DNA of 20,183 nucleotides from a virus: IMG/VR virus record IMGVR_UViG_3300031629_000108, positions 1 through 20,183 of that record. One strand, written 5' to 3'. Each line of letters starts with the position of its first letter. The stretch's first letter is position 1. Under the pieces are notes generated by a model. The model was not told the origin of the DNA and searched no databases. It saw only the letters and a list, made by a program, of their open reading frames with translations. The position numbers and the translations under genes were made by a program. Below, piece by piece: positions 1 to 6,841 of this stretch.

Positions 1-207
1 GCATTTGCACTTAACGAAGACGAAAAGTCAGTTAATAAAAAGTATATTGGTGATAATATTAAGGTCGAGATGTCAAGCGCACAAGTAACTGCGGCAGGAC
101 TAGTTATTAAGAAGGTTATCCCTGACTTATCTGCTGTTACATTGTCGGGCGATGAAGATAATCCTGTTGCAATAACGGAGATTAAGAGAACTATCATAGA
201 CGTATAG
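1..207 (+). CDS. Probable terminase small subunit, C-terminal part (5' truncated)
   Basis: The reading frame is open from the first base to a TAG at 205-207 and gives 68 residues; the start lies outside the window. The tail reads VEMSSAQVTAAGLVIKKVIP followed by DLSAVTLSGDED. This resembles the C-terminal segment of small terminase subunits, where a helix ending in a V-x-PDL motif precedes an L-SG-D stretch. The small subunit recognises the phage DNA for packaging and hands it to the large subunit. The position, about 840 bases upstream of the large terminase on the same strand, supports this. The DNA-binding N-terminal part is not visible, so the call rests on the tail motif and context only. 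Alternative: another small packaging-region protein. Confidence 0.6.
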   Translation, partial: AFALNEDEKSVNKKYIGDNIKVEMSSAQVTAAGLVIKKVIPDLSAVTLSGDEDNPVAITEIKRTIIDV

Positions 208-216
208 GAGAGTACG

Positions 217-384
217 ATGGACATAGTCAACAAAATAGCCAAGATAGAAGCTGAGAACAAGCGACTGCAGGATGAGAGCCTTATGCTACAGCGAGCAATC
301 ATAATGATACGCATGGCAACTAAAGACCCGAAGGTGGACAAGATTGCTTATGACGCAGAAGTATCACTAAAGGGCGATGAATAA
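217..384 (+). CDS. Small coiled-coil protein, 55 aa, unknown function
   Basis: Function not recognised. The ATG at 217 follows an AGGAG ribosome site at 206-210 that overlaps the stop of the upstream gene. The protein is short, charged and helical, beginning MDIVNKIAKIEAENKRLQDE, with a heptad-like spacing of Ile and Leu that suggests a coiled coil. It carries the first of five copies of an ENK(K/R)L module spread over this and the next two genes. Its last five residues (LKGDE) and its stop/start junction closely match those of the next gene, suggesting local duplication. The next gene starts on the last base of this stop codon, so the two are probably translationally coupled. It is too short for most gene finders but has a good ribosome site and spacing. 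Confidence 0.6.
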   Translation: MDIVNKIAKIEAENKRLQDESLMLQRAIIMIRMATKDPKVDKIAYDAEVSLKGDE

Positions 385-539
385 TGCTTATTAAGTATGA
401 CCCCAAAAAATACGCGCTCAAGGTAGAAATCAAACGATTGCGTGAGGCTTTGGAGCGAATAGTGCCAATGTCAAAAATGCCATACATGAACGAACTTGTT
501 ATGGAAATAGCTGAGCAAGCACTAAAAGGAGATGAATGA
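384..539 (+). CDS. Small helical protein, 51 aa, unknown function
   Basis: Function not recognised. The start ATG (384-386) shares one base with the stop of the upstream gene and the stop TGA (537-539) overlaps the start of the next, so it sits in a chain of coupled genes. The protein begins MLIKYDPKKYALKVEIKRLR, is helical and mixed-charge, and contains a diverged copy of the module seen in its neighbours (VEIKRLREA). It ends in LKGDE, exactly as the preceding gene does. The ribosome site is modest (an AAAGGGCGATG stretch before the start). A role as accessory or regulatory peptide of the packaging region is possible but not shown. Confidence 0.55.
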   Translation: MLIKYDPKKYALKVEIKRLREALERIVPMSKMPYMNELVMEIAEQALKGDE

Positions 540-949
540 TGAGCTTTGAGAAACTAAGACAATTTAAGAATGAAGAGCTTGAAGCAGAGAATAAGAAACT
601 GCATGATAAAGAACCAGATGATTTAACAACCGCGTACCTTTACGGATACAGTAAGGGTAAGGGTTTCTCATTAGCAGAAAACAAACGATTGCAGGATGTA
701 GTAGCTACTTTGCAAAAAGCAGGAATTATGGGTGTTGATGCAGAGAGATTATTAGATAGCGAGAACAAGAAATTACGGGATGAAGTAGACCATTTAAAAC
801 GGTGTAAAGAGTTCGAAAGCAATTTGCAGAAAGAGGTGCTAGAAGTTGGTATGCCGCTCGTTCCTGATGTCATTAGTGATAAAACTTACTCCGTGACAGA
901 GGCGTGGTGGGCCATTCAAAAGGCACTCAAGGAAATTAATAATGTATGA
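536..949 (+). CDS. Coiled-coil protein with three ENK(K/R)L modules, 137 aa
   Basis: Function not recognised. Two adjacent ATG codons (536 and 539) can serve as start; the AAGGAG at 526-531 is better spaced for 539, which would give 136 residues. Residues about 17-90 contain three copies of the module (EAENKKLHDK, AENKRLQDV, SENKKLRDEV), predicting a helical, probably oligomeric protein. The C-terminal 40 residues are different and include TEAWWAIQKALKEI, an amphipathic helix with two Trp. The gene overlaps the small membrane peptide gene downstream by eight bases. Placement between the terminase genes suggests co-expression with packaging functions, but nothing in the sequence gives an enzyme activity. 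Confidence 0.75.
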   Translation: MMSFEKLRQFKNEELEAENKKLHDKEPDDLTTAYLYGYSKGKGFSLAENKRLQDVVATLQKAGIMGVDAERLLDSENKKLRDEVDHLKRCKEFESNLQKEVLEVGMPLVPDVISDKTYSVTEAWWAIQKALKEINNV

Positions 950-1046
950 AGTATTGACCGTGTTATGTATCATTGGTATCTACTTAGTTATAGGGTACGT
1001 TGCAAACGCAGTAGTCGACTATTACATTGAAAGAGATGAGACGTGA
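942..1046 (+). CDS. Single-span membrane peptide, 34 aa
   Basis: Function not recognised. The ATG at 942 is preceded by AAGGAA (929-934) at seven bases, a good ribosome site lying inside the 3' end of the upstream gene. The peptide starts MYEVLTVLCIIGIYLVIGYV, giving one hydrophobic span of roughly residues 4-24, then an acidic tail ending in YYIERDET. The positive-inside rule gives no clear orientation. The stop TGA at 1044-1046 overlaps the GTG start of the large terminase at 1043, a typical coupled junction. It might be a small inner-membrane phage protein; a holin is conceivable from size and span but there is no endolysin or spanin nearby, so that is not called. Confidence 0.55.
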   Translation: MYEVLTVLCIIGIYLVIGYVANAVVDYYIERDET

Positions 1047-2320
1047 CTATCTTAAACATTCCAACGCCCAGGGTATTCAAGCCACTACTACAACCGAGCC
1101 GTTATAAGGGTGCTTTCGGAGGCAGGGGATCTGGAAAATCGCACTTCTTTGCCGAGAACTTAGTGATAGATCATGTGGTGGAGAAGGGCTTACGCTCAGT
1201 ATGTATTCGTGAGGTACAACAGACACTCAAGGCATCAGCTAAATTACTTATTGAAGACAAAATACAGAAGTACGCGCCCAACGAGGGATTTCGTATTATG
1301 CACGATGCTATAGAGACACCTGGTGATGGCGTTATTATGTTCCAAGGTATGAAAGACCATACTGCCGACAGTATCAAGTCACTAGAGGGCTTTGGACGCG
1401 CTTGGATTGAGGAGGCGCAGACCTTATCAGCTAGGTCACTAACATTACTACGGCCAACGATACGTGCCGAGAACTCAGAGATATGGGCATCATGGAATCC
1501 GAGACGTTCAGTTGACCCTATCGATGTATTATTACGTGGCGATGCTATGCCATCAGGTGCATTGGTGGTTAAAGCTAATTGGTCGGACAATCCATTCTTC
1601 CCTGACGTACTGAACCAAGAGCGACTACATGACCAAGTAACATTCCCTGATCAGTATGAGCATGTCTGGGAGGGTGAATACGCTACGATAGCCGCAGGTG
1701 CATATTGGGCTAGACATCTCACTCAGTGCAAGTCTGAGGGGCGTATAGGACGTGTTGGCTTAGATCCATTGATGGGTATCCGTGCTTGGTTTGATATTGG
1801 CGGCACAGGTGCTAAGTCAGATGCCGTTTCCATATGGATAGGACAATTTATTAATAAAGAGATTAGAGTATTAGATCACTACACTGCACAAGGTCAAGAT
1901 ATGGCTACTCATGTTGCATGGATGCGTAAACATGGATATGAAGATGCCTACTGTGTGTTGCCGCATGACGGTGATACGAATGATAAAGTTCACGATGTAA
2001 GTTATGAGAGTGCATTGACTGCCGCAGGTTTTGCGGTGAAAGTAATACCCAATCAGGGTAAGGGAGCGGCCGCCAAGCGTATCGAAGAAGTACGTAGGCA
2101 ATTTCCTAATATATGGTTTAATGAGACATCGACAGTTGACGGGCGTAAATCTTTGGGTTGGTATCATGAAAAGAAGAACGAGGCGCAGGATATTGGACTA
2201 GGCCCAGACCATGATTGGAGTTCTCACGATGCTGATGCTTTTGGATTGATGGCCATTGATTTTGCGGGTGTACCTGCCAAGTCTAAACCATTCACTGTTA
2301 ATACGAGGTACGTAGTTTAG
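1043..2320 (+). CDS. terL: Terminase large subunit (packaging ATPase and nuclease)
   Basis: The motor that pumps DNA into the procapsid and cuts it. The 425-residue protein has a Walker A motif GGRGSGKS (residues 26-33) within the family-typical opening RYKGAFGGRGSGKSHFF, a Walker B/catalytic Glu segment WIEEAQ (121-126), and the SWNPRR segment (150-155). The C-terminal RNase H-like nuclease shows WFDIGG with Asp251 and HDWSSHDADAFGLMA (390-404) with Asp398, both likely metal ligands. Length and motifs fit the PBSX/Terminase_3 group. The start is a GTG with only a purine-rich stretch before it, overlapping the stop of the membrane peptide; the sequence from residue 3 on (ILNIPTPRVFKPLL) matches the usual N-terminus, so the start is accepted. 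Confidence 0.96.
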   Translation: MTILNIPTPRVFKPLLQPSRYKGAFGGRGSGKSHFFAENLVIDHVVEKGLRSVCIREVQQTLKASAKLLIEDKIQKYAPNEGFRIMHDAIETPGDGVIMFQGMKDHTADSIKSLEGFGRAWIEEAQTLSARSLTLLRPTIRAENSEIWASWNPRRSVDPIDVLLRGDAMPSGALVVKANWSDNPFFPDVLNQERLHDQVTFPDQYEHVWEGEYATIAAGAYWARHLTQCKSEGRIGRVGLDPLMGIRAWFDIGGTGAKSDAVSIWIGQFINKEIRVLDHYTAQGQDMATHVAWMRKHGYEDAYCVLPHDGDTNDKVHDVSYESALTAAGFAVKVIPNQGKGAAAKRIEEVRRQFPNIWFNETSTVDGRKSLGWYHEKKNEAQDIGLGPDHDWSSHDADAFGLMAIDFAGVPAKSKPFTVNTRYVV

Positions 2321-2324
2321 TTAA

Positions 2325-2353
2325 TTGACTATAGACCCAAGAGATGGTACTCT
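2325..2353 (+). promoter_or_regulatory. Candidate sigma70-type promoter before the portal gene
   Basis: TTGACT (2325-2330), a 17-base spacer and TACTCT (2348-2353) lie in the 64-base gap before the portal gene. The -35 box matches consensus at five of six positions and the -10 at only three of six, so it would be weak or need help. The -10 sits inside the palindrome at 2344-2361. The minus-strand promoter at 6813-6841 has the same -35 box, spacing and nearly the same -10. Confidence 0.4.
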
Positions 2354-2361
2354 GATACCAT
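2344..2361. repeat. Palindrome, copy 1 (possible operator)
   Basis: ATGGTA, a six-base loop CTCTGA, and TACCAT form a perfect six-base-pair inverted repeat in the terminase-portal gap. Sixteen bases of it (2344-2359) recur exactly, in inverse orientation, at 12096-12111. It covers the proposed -10 box, the position expected of an operator. There is no T-run after it, so it does not look like a terminator. Confidence 0.6.
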
Positions 2362-2384
2362 TATTTAATTAGTGGGTTATATTC

Positions 2385-4469
2385 ATGGCGAAATCAGAGG
2401 GTGCAGTAAACACCGAGGAAGATCTAGCATACCTGTTAGAGCAACAATCTCGATTAGCAGTTGGCTACTACGACAGCGAACTTGCGAACATTCAGCTTAA
2501 AGCAAATCAATACTACAAGGGGGAGCTTTTTGGCAATGAAGAAGAGGGACGTTCTAAAGTTATTTCTAATGACGTTGCCGTGGTCGTTGATGCTATTATG
2601 CCTGACCTTATTAAGTTGTTTCTGTCTGGTGATGATGTTGTTGAGTTTGAAGCTATTGAAGAAGGTGGAGAGGATGATGCACGTAAGGCAACTGACCTAG
2701 TAAACCATATCTTCTACCGCGACAATGACGGCTATACTGTTGTCCATGATTGGGCTAAAGACGGCCTGTTAAATAGAATTGGTATCGTAAAGGTATTCTG
2801 GAATAAAGAAGAGCGCACGAATAGACGCACATTTGAGAACCAACCGCAAGAGAGTTTAGTTATGCTTGCTCAAGATGGTTGGGAAGTTGACAAGGCTACG
2901 GACAACGAAGACGGCACTTGGGATGTTGAAGTATATCAGGTCGAGGACATCAGTAAGGTTGTCATCGCATCAGTACCACCAGAAGAATTCTTTGTCTCTC
3001 CCCGTCAGAAAAATTTACAAGACAGCGACTACACAGCCAATAAGACGCTAACGACTATCTCAGACTTAATTGATATGGGGTTTGATCGTAAGGTTGTCGA
3101 GGATCTAGGTTACTCAGGCGATGACACTGACCCGTCATTTGACGAGCGCAGGACTGAGAGATTTGAAGACCAAGACTATACATTTGACGAGGACGAGACG
3201 TACAGTAGCGACCCACAAATGCGTAAGGTATGGTTGAACGAAGAATACGTGAAGGTAGACTTTAACGGTGACGGCATTGCGGAATTACGTAAGGTTACAC
3301 GAGTGGGAACTACAATCCTTGAGAATATTGAGGTTGATTATCACCCATTTGTAGATTTTACACCGATTAAGCTGTCTCACACAATTATAGGGAAGTCTGT
3401 TGCTGATGATGCAATGAGCATACAGTTAATTAAATCAACGCTGTTACGTCAGTCAATGGACAACCTATACATTTCCAACAATCCACGCATTGAAGTCCCT
3501 GACGCATACGTTAATGAAGACACGTTTGACGACTTGTTGACTGTTGCCCCAGGCGCACCCATTCGCACTAAGGGTACTGGTGGATTACGTCCTATTACAG
3601 TGCCATTCACAGCGCGTGAGAGCTTCGGCATGTTAGAGTATTGGGATAATGAGCGTCAGCAACGTACAGGTGTTACAGACTACAATCAAGGCCTGAACAT
3701 GGACACGCTGAACGACAGTGGTGTTGCAATTGAGCTAATCCAGAATAAGGGTATGGGTAAGATTGAATTAATCGCCCGTAATCTAGGTAATTCAATGGGT
3801 ATCTTATTTGAGAAGGTACTTAGAATTGCTATTGAGTTCCAAGACAGGCCACGGAATATTAAAGTGCGTGGAGAGTGGAAGTCTATCGACATGACTAACA
3901 TGAACCCAGAGATGAAAGTAATCGTGCAGGTTGGCTTAGGTAGTGGCGACAAGGTCGAGCGTATTAAGGGCCGTATGGGACTATTACAGTTACAGAAGGA
4001 ATCTATGGGACAAGGTCTGTCTGACCGTTCTAAAATCTATGAGAACTTAGACGGCTTATCACGAGACATGGACTTAGGTGACGGCAGTAAATACTTTAAC
4101 GAACCAACACCTGAGAATGAACCTAAACCTCGCCCTGATCCTAGAGTTGAAATTGAGAAGAAGAAGGTCGAGCTTAAAGCACAGTCTGACCAAGCTAACA
4201 TGCAGTTGAAAGCTAAAGACTTAGAGGCAAATGCCGCACTTAAAGAACAAGACAATCAATCAGATGCAGAATTAAAATCACAACAGAACCAAGTTAACTT
4301 ACAGCTAGGCCGTGAGAAGTTAGAGATGGAAGCTATGTTGAAACGTGAGCAGATGGAAGCTGAGTTCGTCTTGAAGCGTGAGGAAATGGCCCTTGAGTTT
4401 GCATTGAAGAGAGAATTAGGCATTAACGCTAGTGTCGGTGACATTGAGATGGGTGGCGATATTGGCTAG
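2385..4469 (+). CDS. Portal protein (P22-like, with C-terminal coiled coil)
   Basis: Forms the ring at one head vertex through which DNA enters and leaves and to which the tail attaches. The 694-residue length is near that of P22 gp1. The N-terminal part carries the family wording YYKGELFG (residues 43-50) and GRSKVISNDV (55-64), followed by a segment on Val-Asp-x-Ile-x-Pro typical of this portal group. From about residue 584 to 678 there is a long Lys/Glu/Gln-rich coiled coil with repeated LKREEM/LKREQM wording, comparable to the helical barrel of P22-type portals. The start ATG has a poor ribosome site (AGTGGG). It sits directly downstream of the large terminase and its 3' end overlaps the next gene by a few bases. 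Confidence 0.93.
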   Translation: MAKSEGAVNTEEDLAYLLEQQSRLAVGYYDSELANIQLKANQYYKGELFGNEEEGRSKVISNDVAVVVDAIMPDLIKLFLSGDDVVEFEAIEEGGEDDARKATDLVNHIFYRDNDGYTVVHDWAKDGLLNRIGIVKVFWNKEERTNRRTFENQPQESLVMLAQDGWEVDKATDNEDGTWDVEVYQVEDISKVVIASVPPEEFFVSPRQKNLQDSDYTANKTLTTISDLIDMGFDRKVVEDLGYSGDDTDPSFDERRTERFEDQDYTFDEDETYSSDPQMRKVWLNEEYVKVDFNGDGIAELRKVTRVGTTILENIEVDYHPFVDFTPIKLSHTIIGKSVADDAMSIQLIKSTLLRQSMDNLYISNNPRIEVPDAYVNEDTFDDLLTVAPGAPIRTKGTGGLRPITVPFTARESFGMLEYWDNERQQRTGVTDYNQGLNMDTLNDSGVAIELIQNKGMGKIELIARNLGNSMGILFEKVLRIAIEFQDRPRNIKVRGEWKSIDMTNMNPEMKVIVQVGLGSGDKVERIKGRMGLLQLQKESMGQGLSDRSKIYENLDGLSRDMDLGDGSKYFNEPTPENEPKPRPDPRVEIEKKKVELKAQSDQANMQLKAKDLEANAALKEQDNQSDAELKSQQNQVNLQLGREKLEMEAMLKREQMEAEFVLKREEMALEFALKRELGINASVGDIEMGGDIG

Positions 4470-6633
4470 TCCACTACAACAATTATCAGACATGTGGGAT
4501 AACTTTAAGGCGAGGCGTAATAAAGTGCCTTTTGTGTTTCAGAACAACCAATCAGCCCCTATGTTTCCTATGAGTGGAACTGCGCCTCAATTACCTAGCA
4601 ATCCAATAAATCCACAGTGGCAGAATGATGTTATTAGACCTTTAACTACACCAGGTTCAACATATGGCAATATGCCTTGGATGCCTTACGAGCGTGATAA
4701 GGAAGGTAAGTTAAGTTTTGGGTTGCCAAACTCAGTAAGAGATTTGATGACTGGCTTTGGTGAGGTCATTGGTGGCCCACAAGCGGCATATGAGGGACGT
4801 ATTGACCCACTAAATATGACCAAAGAACAACATGGCAATATTATGATGGGTTTAATGGACTTTGGAGGTGCTTCTGCTTTTGCACCAAAGCCACAAGATG
4901 TCTTTATGACAGGGCTTGACATGCTTAAAAGTAGTAAGACCCCATCGTCTGAAGCGTCCGATAAAGTTGCCAACTTCAAGAAATGGTTTGGCGACAGTAA
5001 GGTTGTTGATGATACAGGTGAGCCTCTAACTGCTTATAAAGGTATGTGGCCTTATGATGTGGCAACAGAGACAGCCACAAGTAAGGGTGATTTAATAGAA
5101 AGTATTAACCGTCAATCAGAGTTTCCTGCTTTCAATAAAGGTGAGGAAGGGACGGATATAGCGGGTTTCTTTAGCAATAAGCCTGAAGTTGCGGGGAGAT
5201 TTACTGAGGGTGGTGCAACTTATCCTGTAAATTTAAGTATGCAAAACCCTTATATTATAGATGCAAAAGGCGAACATGCGGCTAATTTTCAATTTTATGA
5301 AAGCGGAAAGACTTTTAGAGATGCAATAAGAAGCGGGGAATATGATGGTGTTATAATTAAAAACACTAAAGACGAGGGTGATGTATTCGTGCCTTTAAAC
5401 CCTGAACAAATTAAATCCATCCACAACAAAGGCACATACGATCCACAAGACCCTCGAATACTCTATTCAGGCGGCAAAGGCACAGGAGCATTAAATGCAG
5501 GAGCTAAAAGTTTAGGTGTTTTGAATAAGCGACCAGAAGCAGACCCTTGGGCGTTAGATGATGCCACAAAGAATTGGAAAGAAGGTCACAACGGTGGGCC
5601 ACCAATAGATGACAGGATAGCAATACAATTACCAACGGTAGATAGAGATACACCCTTATTAAAACGGGTGGGTGACGTTAAGCGGGTTAATGAAACCAAA
5701 GTAGAGATGGATATACCTGCCGAAAGAGCGACAACTAAGCCAAGAGCAGAAGATTTAATTGACAGGCCTTGGCACTCAGGGATGTCAGATACTTCTCGTG
5801 GTAAGATGGAGCGCATACGTTCTATTGATGGTAATGAAGTTGATGTTACTATGTATGGTGGGAGAGATTATCCTTTATATCAAGATGGCAAGGCGTGGGC
5901 ATCAGCAGAAGGCCCAGCTCAAGGTGTTTTAAATGGGGCAATAGAAGCTGAACAACAAGCGGGTGTCCGTGGTGGTTCAATAGGTATCCCATATCAAATG
6001 GGCGCACCTAGCCCAGATTTTGCCACATTTAATACTAATTTGATGTTACAACACAGCAGAAGTGCTTTAACCAACAAAACAAAAAAAGCGTTAGACAAAC
6101 GTATTCGTGAAGGTGTGGGTAAGGGTGATAATAGTGGTGTTCCTGATTGGCCTGGAATAGATAGCCCAGATGCACATAAATTCCTAGAAGATTTGGGTGG
6201 AAAACGTAAGAATGTCGGTAAGGCTTTTGATGAATTTAGAGGTGATGGTACGTTAGATATATCAAGGGCGAGAGCTATTGTTACCGACCCAAATCAGTAC
6301 AATCCAAAATTAGGTAACTTACATAACCTTAGTAATTACGACACAAGTAAATCAATAGCAGAAGGTATCCACCCAACATACACTCATGATGTTTTTGGTA
6401 GTTATAACAGCACCTTTGATGCCCCTGTTAGTGTCTTTGATCTTAATCCACAATCTGGTGTGGGTAATCGAAAGCCCGCCATAGCCGACTTACAGTCACG
6501 TGGATATGATATGGTTGGGAGACCATCGAAGCAATCACCTGCGCTTGGCAAAGCTATGATGGGCGGCTTAATAGGTAAGTTTGACCAAGAAGTCATTGAT
6601 ATGTTAATTAAGAAGGGGGCGATACAACCTTGA
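4462..6633 (+). CDS. Large phage protein with ADP-ribosyltransferase-like (ART-PolyVal) domain
   Basis: About 723 residues. No ATG lies near the 5' end: a TTG at 4462, five bases after GGTGG, gives MASPLQQLSDMW and an eight-base overlap with the portal; a GTG at 4432 (733 residues) is the alternative. Residues about 172-335 match the pattern of ART domains of phage polyvalent proteins: FKKWFGDSKVVDDTGEPL, an AYKG motif, GFFSNKPEVAGRF, YPVNLSMQNPYIID, YDGVIIKN, and VPLNPEQIKSIHN with a closing GTYDPQDPRILYS. The usual YHG motif reads YKG here (Lys193), so a likely NAD-contacting His is absent and activity is uncertain. Residues about 450-700 form a second domain (GGRDYPLY, IGIPYQMGAPSPDF, GIHPTYTHDVFGSYN) seen in other large phage proteins but without known function. 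Its place between portal and scaffold suggests a virion-associated or co-injected effector; this is inference. Confidence 0.75.
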   Translation: MASPLQQLSDMWDNFKARRNKVPFVFQNNQSAPMFPMSGTAPQLPSNPINPQWQNDVIRPLTTPGSTYGNMPWMPYERDKEGKLSFGLPNSVRDLMTGFGEVIGGPQAAYEGRIDPLNMTKEQHGNIMMGLMDFGGASAFAPKPQDVFMTGLDMLKSSKTPSSEASDKVANFKKWFGDSKVVDDTGEPLTAYKGMWPYDVATETATSKGDLIESINRQSEFPAFNKGEEGTDIAGFFSNKPEVAGRFTEGGATYPVNLSMQNPYIIDAKGEHAANFQFYESGKTFRDAIRSGEYDGVIIKNTKDEGDVFVPLNPEQIKSIHNKGTYDPQDPRILYSGGKGTGALNAGAKSLGVLNKRPEADPWALDDATKNWKEGHNGGPPIDDRIAIQLPTVDRDTPLLKRVGDVKRVNETKVEMDIPAERATTKPRAEDLIDRPWHSGMSDTSRGKMERIRSIDGNEVDVTMYGGRDYPLYQDGKAWASAEGPAQGVLNGAIEAEQQAGVRGGSIGIPYQMGAPSPDFATFNTNLMLQHSRSALTNKTKKALDKRIREGVGKGDNSGVPDWPGIDSPDAHKFLEDLGGKRKNVGKAFDEFRGDGTLDISRARAIVTDPNQYNPKLGNLHNLSNYDTSKSIAEGIHPTYTHDVFGSYNSTFDAPVSVFDLNPQSGVGNRKPAIADLQSRGYDMVGRPSKQSPALGKAMMGGLIGKFDQEVIDMLIKKGAIQP

Positions 6634-6787
6634 ATATATACTCACATTCTTCTGTAGACATATGTTCTTGTTTCATGCCGTACTCTATAGTATTGCGGGG
6701 AATTAAATCTTGTGGGTATTGTCTAGCGTGGGCCAACCAAGATTTGGCGGCATCACTCATCTCATTTTCGAAGTCTATATTTATCAT
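6608..6787 (-). CDS. Small minus-strand gene, 59 aa, unknown function
   Basis: The only gene in the window on the minus strand with real support. Its ATG (6787-6785) follows AAAAGGATTTAAT, a good ribosome site, and a promoter-like sequence lies just upstream. The product is MINIDFENEMSDAAKSWLAH followed by ARQYPQDLIPRNTIEYG and an acidic tail ending FKVVSPPS; it is soluble, acidic and not low-complexity. A longer ORF to 6862 exists, but its extra N-terminus has no ribosome site. The 3' end overlaps the last 26 bases of the ART-like gene in convergent orientation. The opposing plus-strand frame (6630-6845) encodes Cys/Ile/Ser-rich, unlikely protein. Function is not recognised; an independently expressed accessory (moron-like) or regulatory protein is plausible. 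Confidence 0.6.
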   Translation of the reverse strand: MINIDFENEMSDAAKSWLAHARQYPQDLIPRNTIEYGMKQEHMSTEECEYIFKVVSPPS

Positions 6788-6812
6788 ATTAAATCCTTTT
6801 GTTTGGATTGAT

Positions 6813-6841
6813 AGAATAACACACAACAACGGAGGAGTCAA
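6813..6841 (-). promoter_or_regulatory. Candidate sigma70-type promoter for the minus-strand gene
   Basis: Read on the minus strand, TTGACT (6841-6836), a 17-base spacer and TATTCT (6818-6813) match the sigma70 consensus at five and four of six positions. A start near 6806 would leave a leader of about 20 bases holding the AAGGAT ribosome site. The -35 end overlaps the ribosome site of the plus-strand gene starting at 6842, so the two directions could interfere. Confidence 0.5.

Noticed and set aside
1171-1590. 139-residue open frame on the minus strand
   Set aside because: It lies wholly within the large terminase, whose motifs are unambiguous, and has Ser/Ile-rich composition and no ribosome site that I can see.
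2321-2344. GACTATAG-like string resembling a T7-type RNA polymerase promoter
   Set aside because: Only the short CTATAG core fits, no second copy appears in the other gaps, and a sigma70-like reading explains the site better.
6792-6809. Small hairpin (AATCC/GGATT) around the ribosome site of the minus-strand gene
   Set aside because: Only five pairs with an eight-base loop, and the likely transcript start would cut off one arm.
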